Shown here piece by piece: positions 14,296-23,151 of a DNA stretch of 25,515 nt (position 1 is its first letter; the number at the start of each line of letters is the position of its first letter). Where the stretch lies: positions 1-25,515 of the IMG/VR virus record IMGVR_UViG_3300032287_001642; one strand, given 5' to 3'. The notes under the pieces are model-generated. The model searched no databases. It was not told the DNA's origin and was given only the letters and a program-made list of their open reading frames with translations. The position numbers were made by a program, and so were the translations under genes. This DNA comes from a virus.

Positions 14296-15074
14296 TGAAG
14301 CAAACTAACTACGTAGAAACGGAAAAGTCTTTAACTGTATCCGGTGGGCTTGATGTTAAGCCCAACGTAGTTAGTAATCTAAAAAGAAACTTAGTAGAAC
14401 CTTCACCCTCTCTCGTAGCCCACGATGGTCATTTCGTGGTCTGCGGGAGTGGGCCTTCTCTGCCGGATTTCCTAGATGAGATTCGGAAGGAAAGGCGCTT
14501 AGGTCGTCCGATTTGTAGTGTTAAAGGCTCCCATGACTTCCTTTGTGAGAATGGAATAGAGCCGGATTTGTTTCTCTCTGTCGAACCGAAAGACCGGAGG
14601 GAGCATCTTAAATATAAGAACGACCACACTGTTTATTTAATTGCTTCTCGGTGTGACCCCGTGATGTTTGACCATCTATCAGACAAAAAGCTGATGATTT
14701 TTCACTCTTGGTCGAATAACGAGAATTGGCCAGAACTGAAGGGAAAACTATTAATCGGTGGTGGCACGACTTCAGGACTTCGGGCGGTGACTTTTGGATA
14801 CGTCCATGGGTTCAGAAACTTCATTCTTTACGGGATGGATTCTTGTCTCGCGGGTGACGGAAAGACTAAACGATTTACCGGAGAAAAAGCCGGAATGGTT
14901 GTTGATCGGATAGTCGGAGATAAAACTTTTTACTGTAACGGTGCAATGGCTCTACAGGCTGACGAGTTTCAAGAGTATTACAAAGTCATGCCCGATGTTC
15001 ACTTTGAAATAAAGGGTGACGGGCTTTTGGCTGCGATAGTCAACGAACGAAAGAAAAGAGGGTTCCGATATTAA
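14295..15074 (+). CDS. DUF115 (MptE/Maf-like) protein
   Basis: 259 residues; the ATG shares one base with the preceding stop. The DUF115 landmarks are the same as in the fusion protein at 8789: VVCGSGPSLPDFL (48-60), LSVEPKDRREH (94-104), GGGTTSGLRAVTFGYVHGF (155-173) and LYGMDS (178-183). This copy has no methyltransferase domain. DUF115 proteins are linked to sugar or nucleotide-sugar transfer (Maf, flagellin glycosylation). It is followed, with overlapping genes, by a glycosyltransferase and a methyltransferase, so the three probably act on one glycan. Base composition is more AT-rich than in the capsid genes before it. Confidence 0.72.
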   Translation: MKQTNYVETEKSLTVSGGLDVKPNVVSNLKRNLVEPSPSLVAHDGHFVVCGSGPSLPDFLDEIRKERRLGRPICSVKGSHDFLCENGIEPDLFLSVEPKDRREHLKYKNDHTVYLIASRCDPVMFDHLSDKKLMIFHSWSNNENWPELKGKLLIGGGTTSGLRAVTFGYVHGFRNFILYGMDSCLAGDGKTKRFTGEKAGMVVDRIVGDKTFYCNGAMALQADEFQEYYKVMPDVHFEIKGDGLLAAIVNERKKRGFRY

Positions 15075-15891
15075 AGTAACTTTTATCCATCGTGGCGGAC
15101 CACAGATGGCGAGTTATAGATACAGGTCTTTAATCCCTTGTCAGGAATTGATTAAACAGGGTATAGAAGCAAAGATAAACGAAGGTGAGGCCGATACCGT
15201 CGTTTTCTCTAAACCTCTTGATGTAGACGTTCCTATAGCGAAACAGGCTAGAGAACAGGGGTGTCGGGTTATTGTCGATTTTTGTGATGACCACTTTAAC
15301 CACTCTCAATTAGGTCAGGTTTATTTAGAGATTGCTAAATACGCGAATGTAATCACTTGTCCGACAAGTGAAATGCAAAAACGGATTTTAAATAACCTTA
15401 AAAAAGGCTCTGTTGTTATCCCGGACCCTTACGAGTGTGATGAATATAAACCCCATGCCGAGGGTGAGAAAAAACTGTGGTTTGGGCATCAACGGAACTT
15501 AAGTGAGATTCTTCCTTTTATTAATAAATACCCGATTACGGTTTGCACTGGTGAGAATGAGCATTTAACCGATTATATAAAGTGGTCTGTTGAGAGTCAG
15601 GAAATCTGTCTAAGGAAGGCGAATTTAGTCTTAATTCCTTCCGCTGGAAATTACAAAAGCCCTAATAGGTTGATTAACTCCCTTCGGATGGGCTGTTTTC
15701 CGATTGTAGGTAATAACCCCTCTCATAAAGAGTTCAGAAGGTTCTGTTGGGTTGGAAGTATTCACACTGGTATGAATTGGGCTAAAGCCTTCCAGAGTGA
15801 TTTAAACGGTCTTGTAAAAGAAGGTCAGGAGTATGTCTCCCGTAACTACTCCCCTGAGAAAGTCGGTATTTACTGGAAGGACATAATTTGA
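15070..15891 (+). CDS. GT-B (GT4-like) glycosyltransferase, probable AUU start
   Basis: The frame is open upstream of the first ATG (15106), and the 12 extra codons read IKVTFIHRGGPQ. This is the expected first beta-strand and loop of a GT-B enzyme, continuing MASYRYRSLIP. The only start-like codon placed right is ATT 15070, seven to eight bases after AGAGGG and overlapping the upstream stop by five bases. From there the protein has 273 residues. The C-terminal half has the nucleotide-sugar binding pattern KSPNRLINSLRMGCFPIVGN, and VDFCDDHF lies in the N-terminal domain. It transfers a sugar from an activated donor. Neighbouring DUF115 and methyltransferase genes point to synthesis of a methylated sugar structure. 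Confidence 0.75.
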   Translation: MKVTFIHRGGPQMASYRYRSLIPCQELIKQGIEAKINEGEADTVVFSKPLDVDVPIAKQAREQGCRVIVDFCDDHFNHSQLGQVYLEIAKYANVITCPTSEMQKRILNNLKKGSVVIPDPYECDEYKPHAEGEKKLWFGHQRNLSEILPFINKYPITVCTGENEHLTDYIKWSVESQEICLRKANLVLIPSAGNYKSPNRLINSLRMGCFPIVGNNPSHKEFRRFCWVGSIHTGMNWAKAFQSDLNGLVKEGQEYVSRNYSPEKVGIYWKDII

Positions 15892-16370
15892 GAGTCCATC
15901 TGGGGTGCGGAGATAAGTATTGGCCTGGATTCGTCAATGTAGACGGGTTCACAGACTGCGACATTCAATCAGATATTAAGAAACTCCCCTTTAAAGACGG
16001 GGAAGTTTCAGAGATTCATCTAATCCACGTTTTTGAGCATATTCACCGGATGGAATGTGAAGGAGCTTTAAAAGACTGGAATCGGTGTCTTAAAGACGGT
16101 GGAAAATTAGTTATAGAGGTTCCCTGTTTAGACAAGATCGCAAAGATGATCGTAGACGGGGAAAAGAACCTGGCTTTTACCTTGTTTGGGCTTTTCGGTG
16201 ACGTTCGATTAAATCGACCGGAAATGCTGCATCAATGGTGTTGGTCTAAGAAAGAATTAAAGGAAGTTTTAGAGGCTAACGGCTTTAAGAATATCGAAGT
16301 CGTGGATGCTCTTTTTCATTATCCCAATCGGGATATTCGCGTAGTTGCATACAAACAGGAGACAAAATGA
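15888..16370 (+). CDS. class I SAM-dependent methyltransferase
   Basis: 160 residues from TTG 15888, overlapping the glycosyltransferase stop (TTGA). Motif I is VHLGCGDKYW (3-12), followed by GFVNVDGF, LPFKDGEVSEIHLIHVFEHI (the usual acidic loop and 'xxFEHI' helix) and LKDGGKLVIEVPCL. This is the common small Rossmann methyltransferase found next to glycosyltransferases. The target is probably a sugar or lipid-linked sugar, inferred from the cassette. The two preceding genes and this one share overlapping starts and stops, so they are co-translated. Confidence 0.82.
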   Translation: MRVHLGCGDKYWPGFVNVDGFTDCDIQSDIKKLPFKDGEVSEIHLIHVFEHIHRMECEGALKDWNRCLKDGGKLVIEVPCLDKIAKMIVDGEKNLAFTLFGLFGDVRLNRPEMLHQWCWSKKELKEVLEANGFKNIEVVDALFHYPNRDIRVVAYKQETK

Positions 16371-16969
16371 GCGTAGCTCTGGCCCCTCAACGGCCCCCTT
16401 ACATTGAGTTTAAGGTGATTGCAAAGGATGACCCGAAGAAAAGCGTTGAGCTTGGTTATCGGGTAACTAAAGACGTTGAAATGGCTTACATCATGCAGCC
16501 TGGGTCTAAAGATCAGGTTGAGATGGTGGCTAGTGATTGGCTGGCTTCTATTAAAAGAAAGTCACTAGAGAACAGGGCAGACGCTTACCCGCCTGATTGG
16601 GTAGACGCTTTCCATAAAAAGTATGAAGCGTGGAAAGCAGGAATGGAGCCGCCTCTTAACGGAACCTCAGTCAAACAGTGGGCTTTGCTGTCTCCTGCAC
16701 AGGCTGAGAACTTTATTGCCCTGCGTATTCTCACTATTGAGGACGTAGCGGCGATGACTGAGGAGGCGATGGCTCGTTTAGGTATGGGCGGTCGGAATCT
16801 CCGCGAACAGGCTAGAGAGTGGCTTAAAGGTAAAGAAATTGCCGACGCAGCCATGACTGAGAATTTAGAACTTAAAAAGCGAGTCCAAGAGCTAGAGGAC
16901 TTGATGAAACAAATGCTTGAGGCTAAACCCAAAAAGGGGCGGCCTCCTAAACTGGTAGAGGCTGCCTGA
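16367..16969 (+). CDS. hypothetical head-region protein with basic GRP tail
   Basis: 200 residues; the ATG overlaps the methyltransferase stop (ATGA). The N-terminal part (residues 10-60) looks beta-rich, the middle is helical, and residues about 115-150 (NFIALRILTIEDVAAMTEEAMARLGM) resemble a helix-hairpin-helix-like pair. The C-terminus has a coiled coil (NLELKKRVQELEDLMKQM) and ends KPKKGRPPKLVEAA, an AT-hook-like basic GRP motif. It may contact DNA inside the head. Proteins of this kind are often found before gp4-like adaptors, but I do not recognise a named function. Confidence 0.6.
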   Translation: MSVALAPQRPPYIEFKVIAKDDPKKSVELGYRVTKDVEMAYIMQPGSKDQVEMVASDWLASIKRKSLENRADAYPPDWVDAFHKKYEAWKAGMEPPLNGTSVKQWALLSPAQAENFIALRILTIEDVAAMTEEAMARLGMGGRNLREQAREWLKGKEIADAAMTENLELKKRVQELEDLMKQMLEAKPKKGRPPKLVEAA

Positions 16970-17670
16970 TGACTTGTCTTTCGATAGTTCAAAAAGTTTG
17001 CTTGAGGGTAGGTCTAGATTCTCCCTCGTCCGCTGTTGGTTCTACAGAACGGCAGATTTTGCAAATCCTTGAACTATCGAACGAGGCAGGACAGGAATTG
17101 TCTCGTCGGTATCCGTGGCAAGCTCTTTTAGGGGTTGCGAACTTCACCACTGTAGCGACTGAGATTCAAGACACCCTCACGGATATTGTTCCGAGCATTG
17201 ATTACATCATCAATGACACGATTTGGAACAGAACTCTCCGTAGACCTGTATTCGGGCCTAAGACTCCGCAGAATTGGGAGCAACAGAAAGCCTTTGCGAT
17301 TAACGGCCCTTGGTCTGGTTACAGAATCATCGGCGGTGAATTGGCGATGTATCCAATCCCTACCGCTGGACAAGACTGTTACTTTGAATACATTTCTAAG
17401 AATTGGGTAACGACTTCTGTATCTACTTCTCCGTATTGGACGCAAGACACAGACACGGCGAAGCTAGATGAAAACCTGATTATCCTTGACACGATTTGGC
17501 GCTGGAAACAACAGAGAGGACTTGATTACGCAGAGGACTTTGCTAAATCTGAACGACTGTATCAAGACCTAGCGAATAGGGATGGCGGTAAGGATTGGCT
17601 TAATCTATCCAATACGAAATACGACATTTTCCCTGGTGTCATTGTTCCTGCGGGTAGTTGGAACCTGTGA
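16969..17670 (+). CDS. head-tail adaptor, P22 gp4-like
   Basis: 233 residues. The N-terminal helix MTCLSIVQKVCLRVGL and the pattern ILQILELSNEAGQELSRRYPWQAL are characteristic of gp4-like tail accessory factors, which bind the portal ring and start tail assembly. Further family features are WNRTLRRPVFGPKTPQNW and the GGELAMYPIP strand. It lies before a gp10-like gene, matching the P22 gp4-gp10 order. The start shares one base with the upstream stop. No muramidase motif is obvious, although P22 gp4 has weak lytic activity. Confidence 0.78.
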   Translation: MTCLSIVQKVCLRVGLDSPSSAVGSTERQILQILELSNEAGQELSRRYPWQALLGVANFTTVATEIQDTLTDIVPSIDYIINDTIWNRTLRRPVFGPKTPQNWEQQKAFAINGPWSGYRIIGGELAMYPIPTAGQDCYFEYISKNWVTTSVSTSPYWTQDTDTAKLDENLIILDTIWRWKQQRGLDYAEDFAKSERLYQDLANRDGGKDWLNLSNTKYDIFPGVIVPAGSWNL

Positions 17671-19202
17671 GAACCGCCCTTCGACCGATTAACAGGGCTT
17701 TTAAAGCTGCCCTCTCGTCTATCTCTGCTCCGACGGGGGGGTGGAACGCCCGTGACGCTTTGGGAGCGATGGAACTCACAGACGCGGTATCTATTGAGAA
17801 TTGGTATCCCTCTACCTCAGATTTACAGTTGAGGATGGGGTATAGCAATTTCGCCACTGGTCTACCTGCTCAAGTTGAGTCTTTAATGGCCTATAACGGA
17901 CTGACTGCTAACAAGCTCTTGGCGGGTTCTGGAACGGCTTTATATAACGTGACTTCCGGCGGTGCGGTGGGTGCTGCTGTTAAGTCAGCTTTAACTAACG
18001 TCCGGTTTCAGTATCAGAACTACGCTAACACTTCAGGCAATTACCTTTATATGGTGAACGGTGCCGATTCTCCGATGTATTGGGATGGCACTACCTTTAC
18101 TGACGCAGCTATTACTGGTGTGACTAAGGCTAATCTTATTCACATTAATCAGCATAAAAACCGCCTTTGGTTTGTAGAGAAAAACACTTTAAAGGCGTGG
18201 TATCTATCGACTTCTGCTATCGCTGGCGCTGCCACAGCTTTTGACCTCTCTGGGGTTGCTCAGATGGGCGGTTATTTAATGGCAATGGCGACTTGGACTG
18301 TAGACGGTGGACAAGGTGTTGATGATTTAGCTGTTTTTATTACCTCATGGGGTGAGGTGATTGTATATAAAGGAACAGACCCATCAAGTGCTAACACTTG
18401 GGCTTTAGTGGGTATCTGGCAGATCGGCGCTCCTGTAGGACGTAGGTGCTTTATAAAGTATTCCGGCGACCTTCTTATTATCTGTCAGGACGGTGTTTAC
18501 CCTATGTCGGGTGCCCTTCAATCATCAAGGGTTAATCCGAAAGTCGCTCTAACAAACAAGATTCAATTCGCTGTCAGTGATGCCGTTACAAATTACGGTT
18601 CTAACTTCGGCTGGCAGTTGATTCAATTCCCGAAACAGAATCAGCTTTATCTAAATGTTCCGGTGGCCGAGGGTTCCTCACAAGAGCAATATGTGATGAA
18701 CACCATCACGAAATCTTGGACTAAGTTTACTGGTTGGGCTGCGAATTGTTGGGAAATCTTCAACGACCATATCTATTTTGGTGGAGATACGATTGTAGGG
18801 AAGGCTTGGGATACTTTTGCGGATAACGGCTCAAACATTACAGCCGATTGTTTACAGGCGTTTAGCCCGATGGGTTCACCTGGACGGATTAAACGCTTCA
18901 ACATGATTAAGCCTTATTTCCGCTCTAACGGAAGCCCAAACATCGCGGCTAACTTGAATATTGATTTCAATACCGATGACACAACCGCTCCTATACCTTT
19001 TTCTCCGACTACTTATGCAGTATGGGATACGGCTGTTTGGGATACTTCATTGTGGGGCGGCGATCTGCAAACGGTCCAGAAGTGGCAGGGTGTTTCCGGT
19101 GTAGGTGTTTGGGCCGCGCCTAGAATTAAAGTGGCATCAAATGTAATTGATGTTAGGTGGGTTTCTACTACTGTAGAAATGGAGAACGGCGGGGTTCTGT
19201 GA
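17667..19202 (+). CDS. tail accessory/DNA stabilisation protein, P22 gp10-like
   Basis: 511 residues from GTG 17667 (GTGA overlap with the preceding stop); TTG at 17658 is an in-frame alternative three codons earlier. The start APTGGWNARDALGAM followed by DAVSIENWYPSTSDLQLRMGY is diagnostic of the family that closes the portal channel after packaging. The body consists of short beta-repeats (HKNRLWFVEKNTLKAWYL, EVIVYKGTDP, DGVYPMSGAL), consistent with a beta-propeller. In the virion it would sit below the gp4-like ring. Confidence 0.8.
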   Translation: MRTALRPINRAFKAALSSISAPTGGWNARDALGAMELTDAVSIENWYPSTSDLQLRMGYSNFATGLPAQVESLMAYNGLTANKLLAGSGTALYNVTSGGAVGAAVKSALTNVRFQYQNYANTSGNYLYMVNGADSPMYWDGTTFTDAAITGVTKANLIHINQHKNRLWFVEKNTLKAWYLSTSAIAGAATAFDLSGVAQMGGYLMAMATWTVDGGQGVDDLAVFITSWGEVIVYKGTDPSSANTWALVGIWQIGAPVGRRCFIKYSGDLLIICQDGVYPMSGALQSSRVNPKVALTNKIQFAVSDAVTNYGSNFGWQLIQFPKQNQLYLNVPVAEGSSQEQYVMNTITKSWTKFTGWAANCWEIFNDHIYFGGDTIVGKAWDTFADNGSNITADCLQAFSPMGSPGRIKRFNMIKPYFRSNGSPNIAANLNIDFNTDDTTAPIPFSPTTYAVWDTAVWDTSLWGGDLQTVQKWQGVSGVGVWAAPRIKVASNVIDVRWVSTTVEMENGGVL

Positions 19203-19630
19203 TTGTTTCTAATCCGTATGTCGGAGATTGGGTTGCTTCAAGAATAAACGGACAGTTTGATAAGTTTTCCTCTAATGCTTTGGGTTTACTTATCAACGGG
19301 AATATTAAAGCAGGGGTTATCTACGAGGACTTTAATAAAGCCTCAGTAGTGTGTCACATAGCTTGTGAGTTTCTTTCTGGCGAGTTTTTAGCGGCTATTT
19401 TTGATTATCCGTTTAACTCAATGAACGTCAACAAGATTATCTGTCCTGTTGCATCTGATAATCAAAAGTCTATCAATTTAGTTGAAAAAATGGGTTTCTC
19501 TATTGAGGGAGTCTTAACAGACTGTCACCCCAATGGGGATATTTTGCTTTACACAATGAAGAAGCAAGACTGTAAATATTTAGGGAAAAAATATGGGCAA
19601 AAGATCCTCACCGCCTCCTCCGGCTCCTGA
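19199..19630 (+). CDS. GNAT-family acetyltransferase
   Basis: 143 residues from GTG 19199, which overlaps the preceding stop as GTGA; a frame extends upstream to 19157 but only inside the gp10-like gene. The GNAT fold is suggested by the central strand GNIKAGVIYEDF, the helix VNKIICPVASDNQKSINLVEKMGFSIEG (acetyl-CoA side and 'xxlxEkxGF' element) and the final strand DILLYTMKK. Its substrate is unknown; phage GNATs may modify host or virion proteins. It is the only clear enzyme between tail and internal proteins. Its last 38 bases overlap the next gene. Confidence 0.72.
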   Translation: MIVSNPYVGDWVASRINGQFDKFSSNALGLLINGNIKAGVIYEDFNKASVVCHIACEFLSGEFLAAIFDYPFNSMNVNKIICPVASDNQKSINLVEKMGFSIEGVLTDCHPNGDILLYTMKKQDCKYLGKKYGQKILTASSGS

Positions 19631-20402
19631 TTATGCTGGCGCCGCTACTGCGACCGCACAAGGTAATTTAGAAGCGACTCGCGCTGCTACTGAAGCGAAC
19701 CGGATTAACCAATATACCCCTTATGGGTCTTTGACTTACTCAAGAGACCCGAACGCGGCGACCCCTGACAGTGGTTGGAGTCAGACGATTAATCTTTCTC
19801 CCGTTGGTCAAAAACTTTTAGATTATTCAAATAACGCTTCTTTGGGTTTGGGTGAGCAGACTGGCCTTGCGCTTGATCGAGTGGGGCAGGGGCTTTCGCA
19901 GCCGTTTGATTTCGGTTCCGTGGGTGATGTTCAGAACGCCGCAGAAGGGGCGATTACTTCTCGACTAGACCCGATGTGGGATAGGAAACAACAACAGACC
20001 GAGACTCAGTTGGTTAATCAAGGGCTTCGACCTGGAACTGAAGCCTACGACAACGCGATGAAAGACTTTAACTTCGGTCGGAATGACGCTTATCAACAAG
20101 CGATTTTGTCCGGTATTAACACGATGCCGCAGACCTACCAGTTAGCTAATTCTCTCCGTAATCAACCGCTGAATGAATTGAACGCTCTGAGGACTGGCTC
20201 GCAGGTCACTAACCCCACGTTTAACCAAGTTCCCCAACAGCAAACGACTACGGGCGCGAATATGTTGGGTGCTGCTCAAGCTCAAGGGCAGTATGACATG
20301 GGTCTTTATAACGCCAATGTCGCGCAAGACAACGCAATGATGAATGGCTTGTTTAGTCTTGGTGGCGCTGCGCTGGGCGCACCTAAAGGCACCTTCCGAT
20401 AA
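19593..20402 (+). CDS. internal virion/ejection protein 1
   Basis: 269 residues; the ATG lies 38 bases inside the GNAT gene, with AGGGA seven bases upstream. It is rich in Gln, Asn, Ala and Gly. The motif YTPYGSLTYSRDP (41-53) followed by WSQTINLSPVGQKLLDYSNNAS is a common signature of podovirus proteins that are packaged in the head and ejected with DNA. A Gly- and Ala-rich tail (LFSLGGAALGAPKG) ends it. It is the first of three consecutive genes of this class, as in the P22 gp7/gp20/gp16 group, although direct homology to any one is not claimed. Confidence 0.68.
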   Translation: MGKRSSPPPPAPDYAGAATATAQGNLEATRAATEANRINQYTPYGSLTYSRDPNAATPDSGWSQTINLSPVGQKLLDYSNNASLGLGEQTGLALDRVGQGLSQPFDFGSVGDVQNAAEGAITSRLDPMWDRKQQQTETQLVNQGLRPGTEAYDNAMKDFNFGRNDAYQQAILSGINTMPQTYQLANSLRNQPLNELNALRTGSQVTNPTFNQVPQQQTTTGANMLGAAQAQGQYDMGLYNANVAQDNAMMNGLFSLGGAALGAPKGTFR

Positions 20403-20413
20403 GGGGAATAGTT

Positions 20414-21727
20414 ATGCAAAACGGATTTAGCCCTTACGAAGCAGAAACCCAAGACATTGACCAGCGTAGAAAATACGCCGAGCTTTTGAGACAACAAGGG
20501 ATGGCTCCCCTTCAAGCTCAGTCTGTAGGTGGAATGACCGCAAGGATTAACCCCCTTGAAGGTTTGGCTAAGATGCTTAACGCTTATTCAGGGAGCAAAG
20601 GCGTTGAAATGGCCTCCCAAGAGCGTAAAGACTTGATGGGCCGGATGGACACAGAACGCTCTACGGACATGGCCGCACTTGCTAACGCACTCCGTGGAAC
20701 CCCCCAGACTCCGCAACAGTTCGACCCGCAAGAGGCTCAACAGTCAGCAGACCAAGGCACTCCGATGCCGTTTAATCCTGCCGTCCCTGGCGACCCGAAC
20801 CAAGCCGCGATGATTGCTCTACAAAGCCGATTGCCCGATGTAAGACAGATGGCCCCTGGATTGATGCAGATTGGCGAGACTCGCGCTAACCGTCAGGAAG
20901 ATAGGTCTTTCCGTGGCGAACAGGCTCAAGCTCAACGAGACTTCCAGATGGAACAACTGAGAATGAGGGCGGAAGATCAAAGGGCTTCGGCTCAAGAACG
21001 CGCAGCCGCACAGAAACAGCTTGTGCAGATGCAGATTGATGCTAAACGGGATATGGCGGCGATGGTTGCGGCTAATCGTCAGCAACCGCAAGATCAAATT
21101 ATACAAACGGACGGCGCTATTTTTGCCAGAGGGCGCGACGGATCCGTTGCTCCGGTGATTGACCCCACCACAGGGCAGCCTTTACGCCCCAAGGGGGAGA
21201 ATAAACCTCTGACTGAGGGGCAGGGTAAGGCGGTGATGTTTGGACAGCGTGCGGCGCAATCTGACAAGGTTTTGAGGGGGTTAGAGGACACGATTAACCT
21301 TGAGGGGCTTTCGACTAAACGCGCAGCAGAAAACATGCCTCTTATTGGTGGGATTGCGGGTTATGTGGGTAACTCCATGCTTTCCGGCGACCAGCAACGA
21401 GTAGAACAGGCTCAACGAGACTTTGTTAATGCCGTTCTCCGTCAAGAGTCGGGCGCGGTTATCGCCCCATCTGAGTTTGATAACGCCATTAAGCAGTATT
21501 TCCCCCGTCCTGGCGACTCCAAAGAAGTTAGAGACCAAAAGCGGCTGAACCGTGAAATTGCCATTAAGGGCTTTACTCGGATGGCTGGCCCTGGCGGTTC
21601 TGATATTGCCGAACTTCAGGCGGAAAAACTCTTGCCCTCTGCTGGTAATCGGGCAGATGCGTATTCCGGCCCAGACCGTAGGAATCAAAGCGCCCCGCCC
21701 CCTGGTGCGGTTAGGGAGAAAAAATGA
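20414..21727 (+). CDS. internal virion/ejection protein 2
   Basis: 437 residues with AGGGGA-like sequence before the ATG. The N-terminal half is disordered and Gln/Arg-rich, with a long helix around residues 168-225 (EDRSFRGEQAQAQRDFQMEQ and onward). The C-terminal half holds a recurrent phage motif, FVNAVLRQESGAVIAPSEF followed by YFP(R)PGDS, found in internal proteins of many podoviruses. The tail is Pro-rich. It probably helps DNA cross the periplasm after tail attachment. It overlaps the next gene by four bases (ATGA). Confidence 0.7.
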   Translation: MQNGFSPYEAETQDIDQRRKYAELLRQQGMAPLQAQSVGGMTARINPLEGLAKMLNAYSGSKGVEMASQERKDLMGRMDTERSTDMAALANALRGTPQTPQQFDPQEAQQSADQGTPMPFNPAVPGDPNQAAMIALQSRLPDVRQMAPGLMQIGETRANRQEDRSFRGEQAQAQRDFQMEQLRMRAEDQRASAQERAAAQKQLVQMQIDAKRDMAAMVAANRQQPQDQIIQTDGAIFARGRDGSVAPVIDPTTGQPLRPKGENKPLTEGQGKAVMFGQRAAQSDKVLRGLEDTINLEGLSTKRAAENMPLIGGIAGYVGNSMLSGDQQRVEQAQRDFVNAVLRQESGAVIAPSEFDNAIKQYFPRPGDSKEVRDQKRLNREIAIKGFTRMAGPGGSDIAELQAEKLLPSAGNRADAYSGPDRRNQSAPPPGAVREKK

Positions 21728-23151
21728 AAACCTTTGAAGTCGATGTAGGCGGTAAGACTTACGAGGTAGACGCTCCTGACGCTAACACGGCTTGGACTTG
21801 GGCTAACCAGACTCACAAGCAGTCCGTTAAACCGTTGACTCAAGTAGATCAAAACGGCCCCCAAGATATGCCGATGTTCTCCGCTGAAGGCACGTTAGAC
21901 CAAGTTAAGAATATGGGAATGGGCGCTCTTAAAGGTGCTTCTCGTATCGGTAACACTATCGTTGGCTCAGTTATGGGCGACCGTAAAGAGCGAGAGAAAA
22001 CAATAGACCAGTTTTTCGGGGAAAACTCAGACCCTAATTCTCTAGCGTTTAAAACTGGCGATATTGGAACGCAGATTGCCGGAACCGCTGGCGCTCCTAG
22101 TCTATTAGCTAAAGGCGCTGCGGCTATCCCTGCATTGGCTAAGTTTGCCCCTGCTATTCAATCCGGTGGTTTTAATCTTGGTGGCGCTGCAACCAACAGC
22201 ACTTTAGTAAACGCCCTGACTCGCGGCGGTGCTGGTGCCGTGGGTGGTGGAGTTCAGGCCGGTCTAATTAATCCCGATGACGCTAAGGCGGGGGCTTTGA
22301 TCGGCGGCGCGACTCCTGGTGCTGTTTATGGCGCTGGAATGGCGGGCGATTTGATTTCACGCGGCGCTAACAGTGCAGCTAAAAGCCTGATGCAAAGTGC
22401 CTTAAAGCCTGGTGTTAAAGCCGTTCAATCCGGTAAATCAGATGAAGCCGTTGAGACTCTTTTAAGGGAAGGCATTAGCCCGACTAAATCCGGCGTGGAT
22501 AAGCTGGAAATGATGGTTGACGCTTTGAACAATCAAGTTAAAAGCCAGATTGCAAACTCAGGGCAGACCGTAAGCAAGAAAACGGTTCTACAAGGACTTA
22601 ACGAAACCGGAGAGAGATTTGCCAAACAAGCCTCTCCCGCTTCGGATTTGGCTGCTATTGCCGGTGTTGGTGATGGGCTCTTGTCTCACCCTCTTTTGCC
22701 TAACGGTGATGCTATTCCGGTTCAACTTGCACAAGACCTTAAAACCGGCACTTACAAAGCCCTGAAGGACAAAGCCTATGGAGAGGTAAAGGGGGCTGAT
22801 ACAGAGGCGCAGAAGGCCATTGCAAGGGCTTTAAAAGAGGAAATTGAAAGGGTGGTTCCATCTGTCGCGCCTCTTAACAAGCAGCAGTCAGATTTGGTTA
22901 ATGCTTTGAAACTGGCGCAGCGTAGGGCGGGGGTAGATGCTAATAAAAACCCCGTTGGGTTGTCTTGGTTGGCTAGTAACCCCTCGGCTGCTTTGGCGTT
23001 TATGGCAGATCGAAGCGCGGCGGTTAAGGGTATGTCTGCTAGGGCTGTAAATCAGGCCGCTAAAGCCGCTGCGACTGCTAAAGCCTTAGAGAATTTCGCC
23101 CCGCAATACGGTCTTTTGGGCGCTCCTGCTGTGCTGGCTACTTCGCCCTGA
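21724..23151 (+). CDS. internal virion/ejection protein 3, Gly/Ala-rich
   Basis: 475 residues, ATGA-coupled to the preceding gene. The N-terminus (MKTFEVDVGGKTYEVDAPDA) is a short beta module common to podovirus ejection proteins. Residues about 115-215 are a long Gly- and Ala-rich, weakly hydrophobic stretch (GGAGAVGGGVQAGLI, ALIGGATPGAVYGAGMAG) suited to membrane insertion. The C-terminal half is helical, with an EEIERVVPSVAPLNKQQSDL segment. It is likely the largest ejected protein and may form part of the channel through the host envelope. A terminator follows about 100 bases later. Confidence 0.7.
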   Translation: MKTFEVDVGGKTYEVDAPDANTAWTWANQTHKQSVKPLTQVDQNGPQDMPMFSAEGTLDQVKNMGMGALKGASRIGNTIVGSVMGDRKEREKTIDQFFGENSDPNSLAFKTGDIGTQIAGTAGAPSLLAKGAAAIPALAKFAPAIQSGGFNLGGAATNSTLVNALTRGGAGAVGGGVQAGLINPDDAKAGALIGGATPGAVYGAGMAGDLISRGANSAAKSLMQSALKPGVKAVQSGKSDEAVETLLREGISPTKSGVDKLEMMVDALNNQVKSQIANSGQTVSKKTVLQGLNETGERFAKQASPASDLAAIAGVGDGLLSHPLLPNGDAIPVQLAQDLKTGTYKALKDKAYGEVKGADTEAQKAIARALKEEIERVVPSVAPLNKQQSDLVNALKLAQRRAGVDANKNPVGLSWLASNPSAALAFMADRSAAVKGMSARAVNQAAKAAATAKALENFAPQYGLLGAPAVLATSP

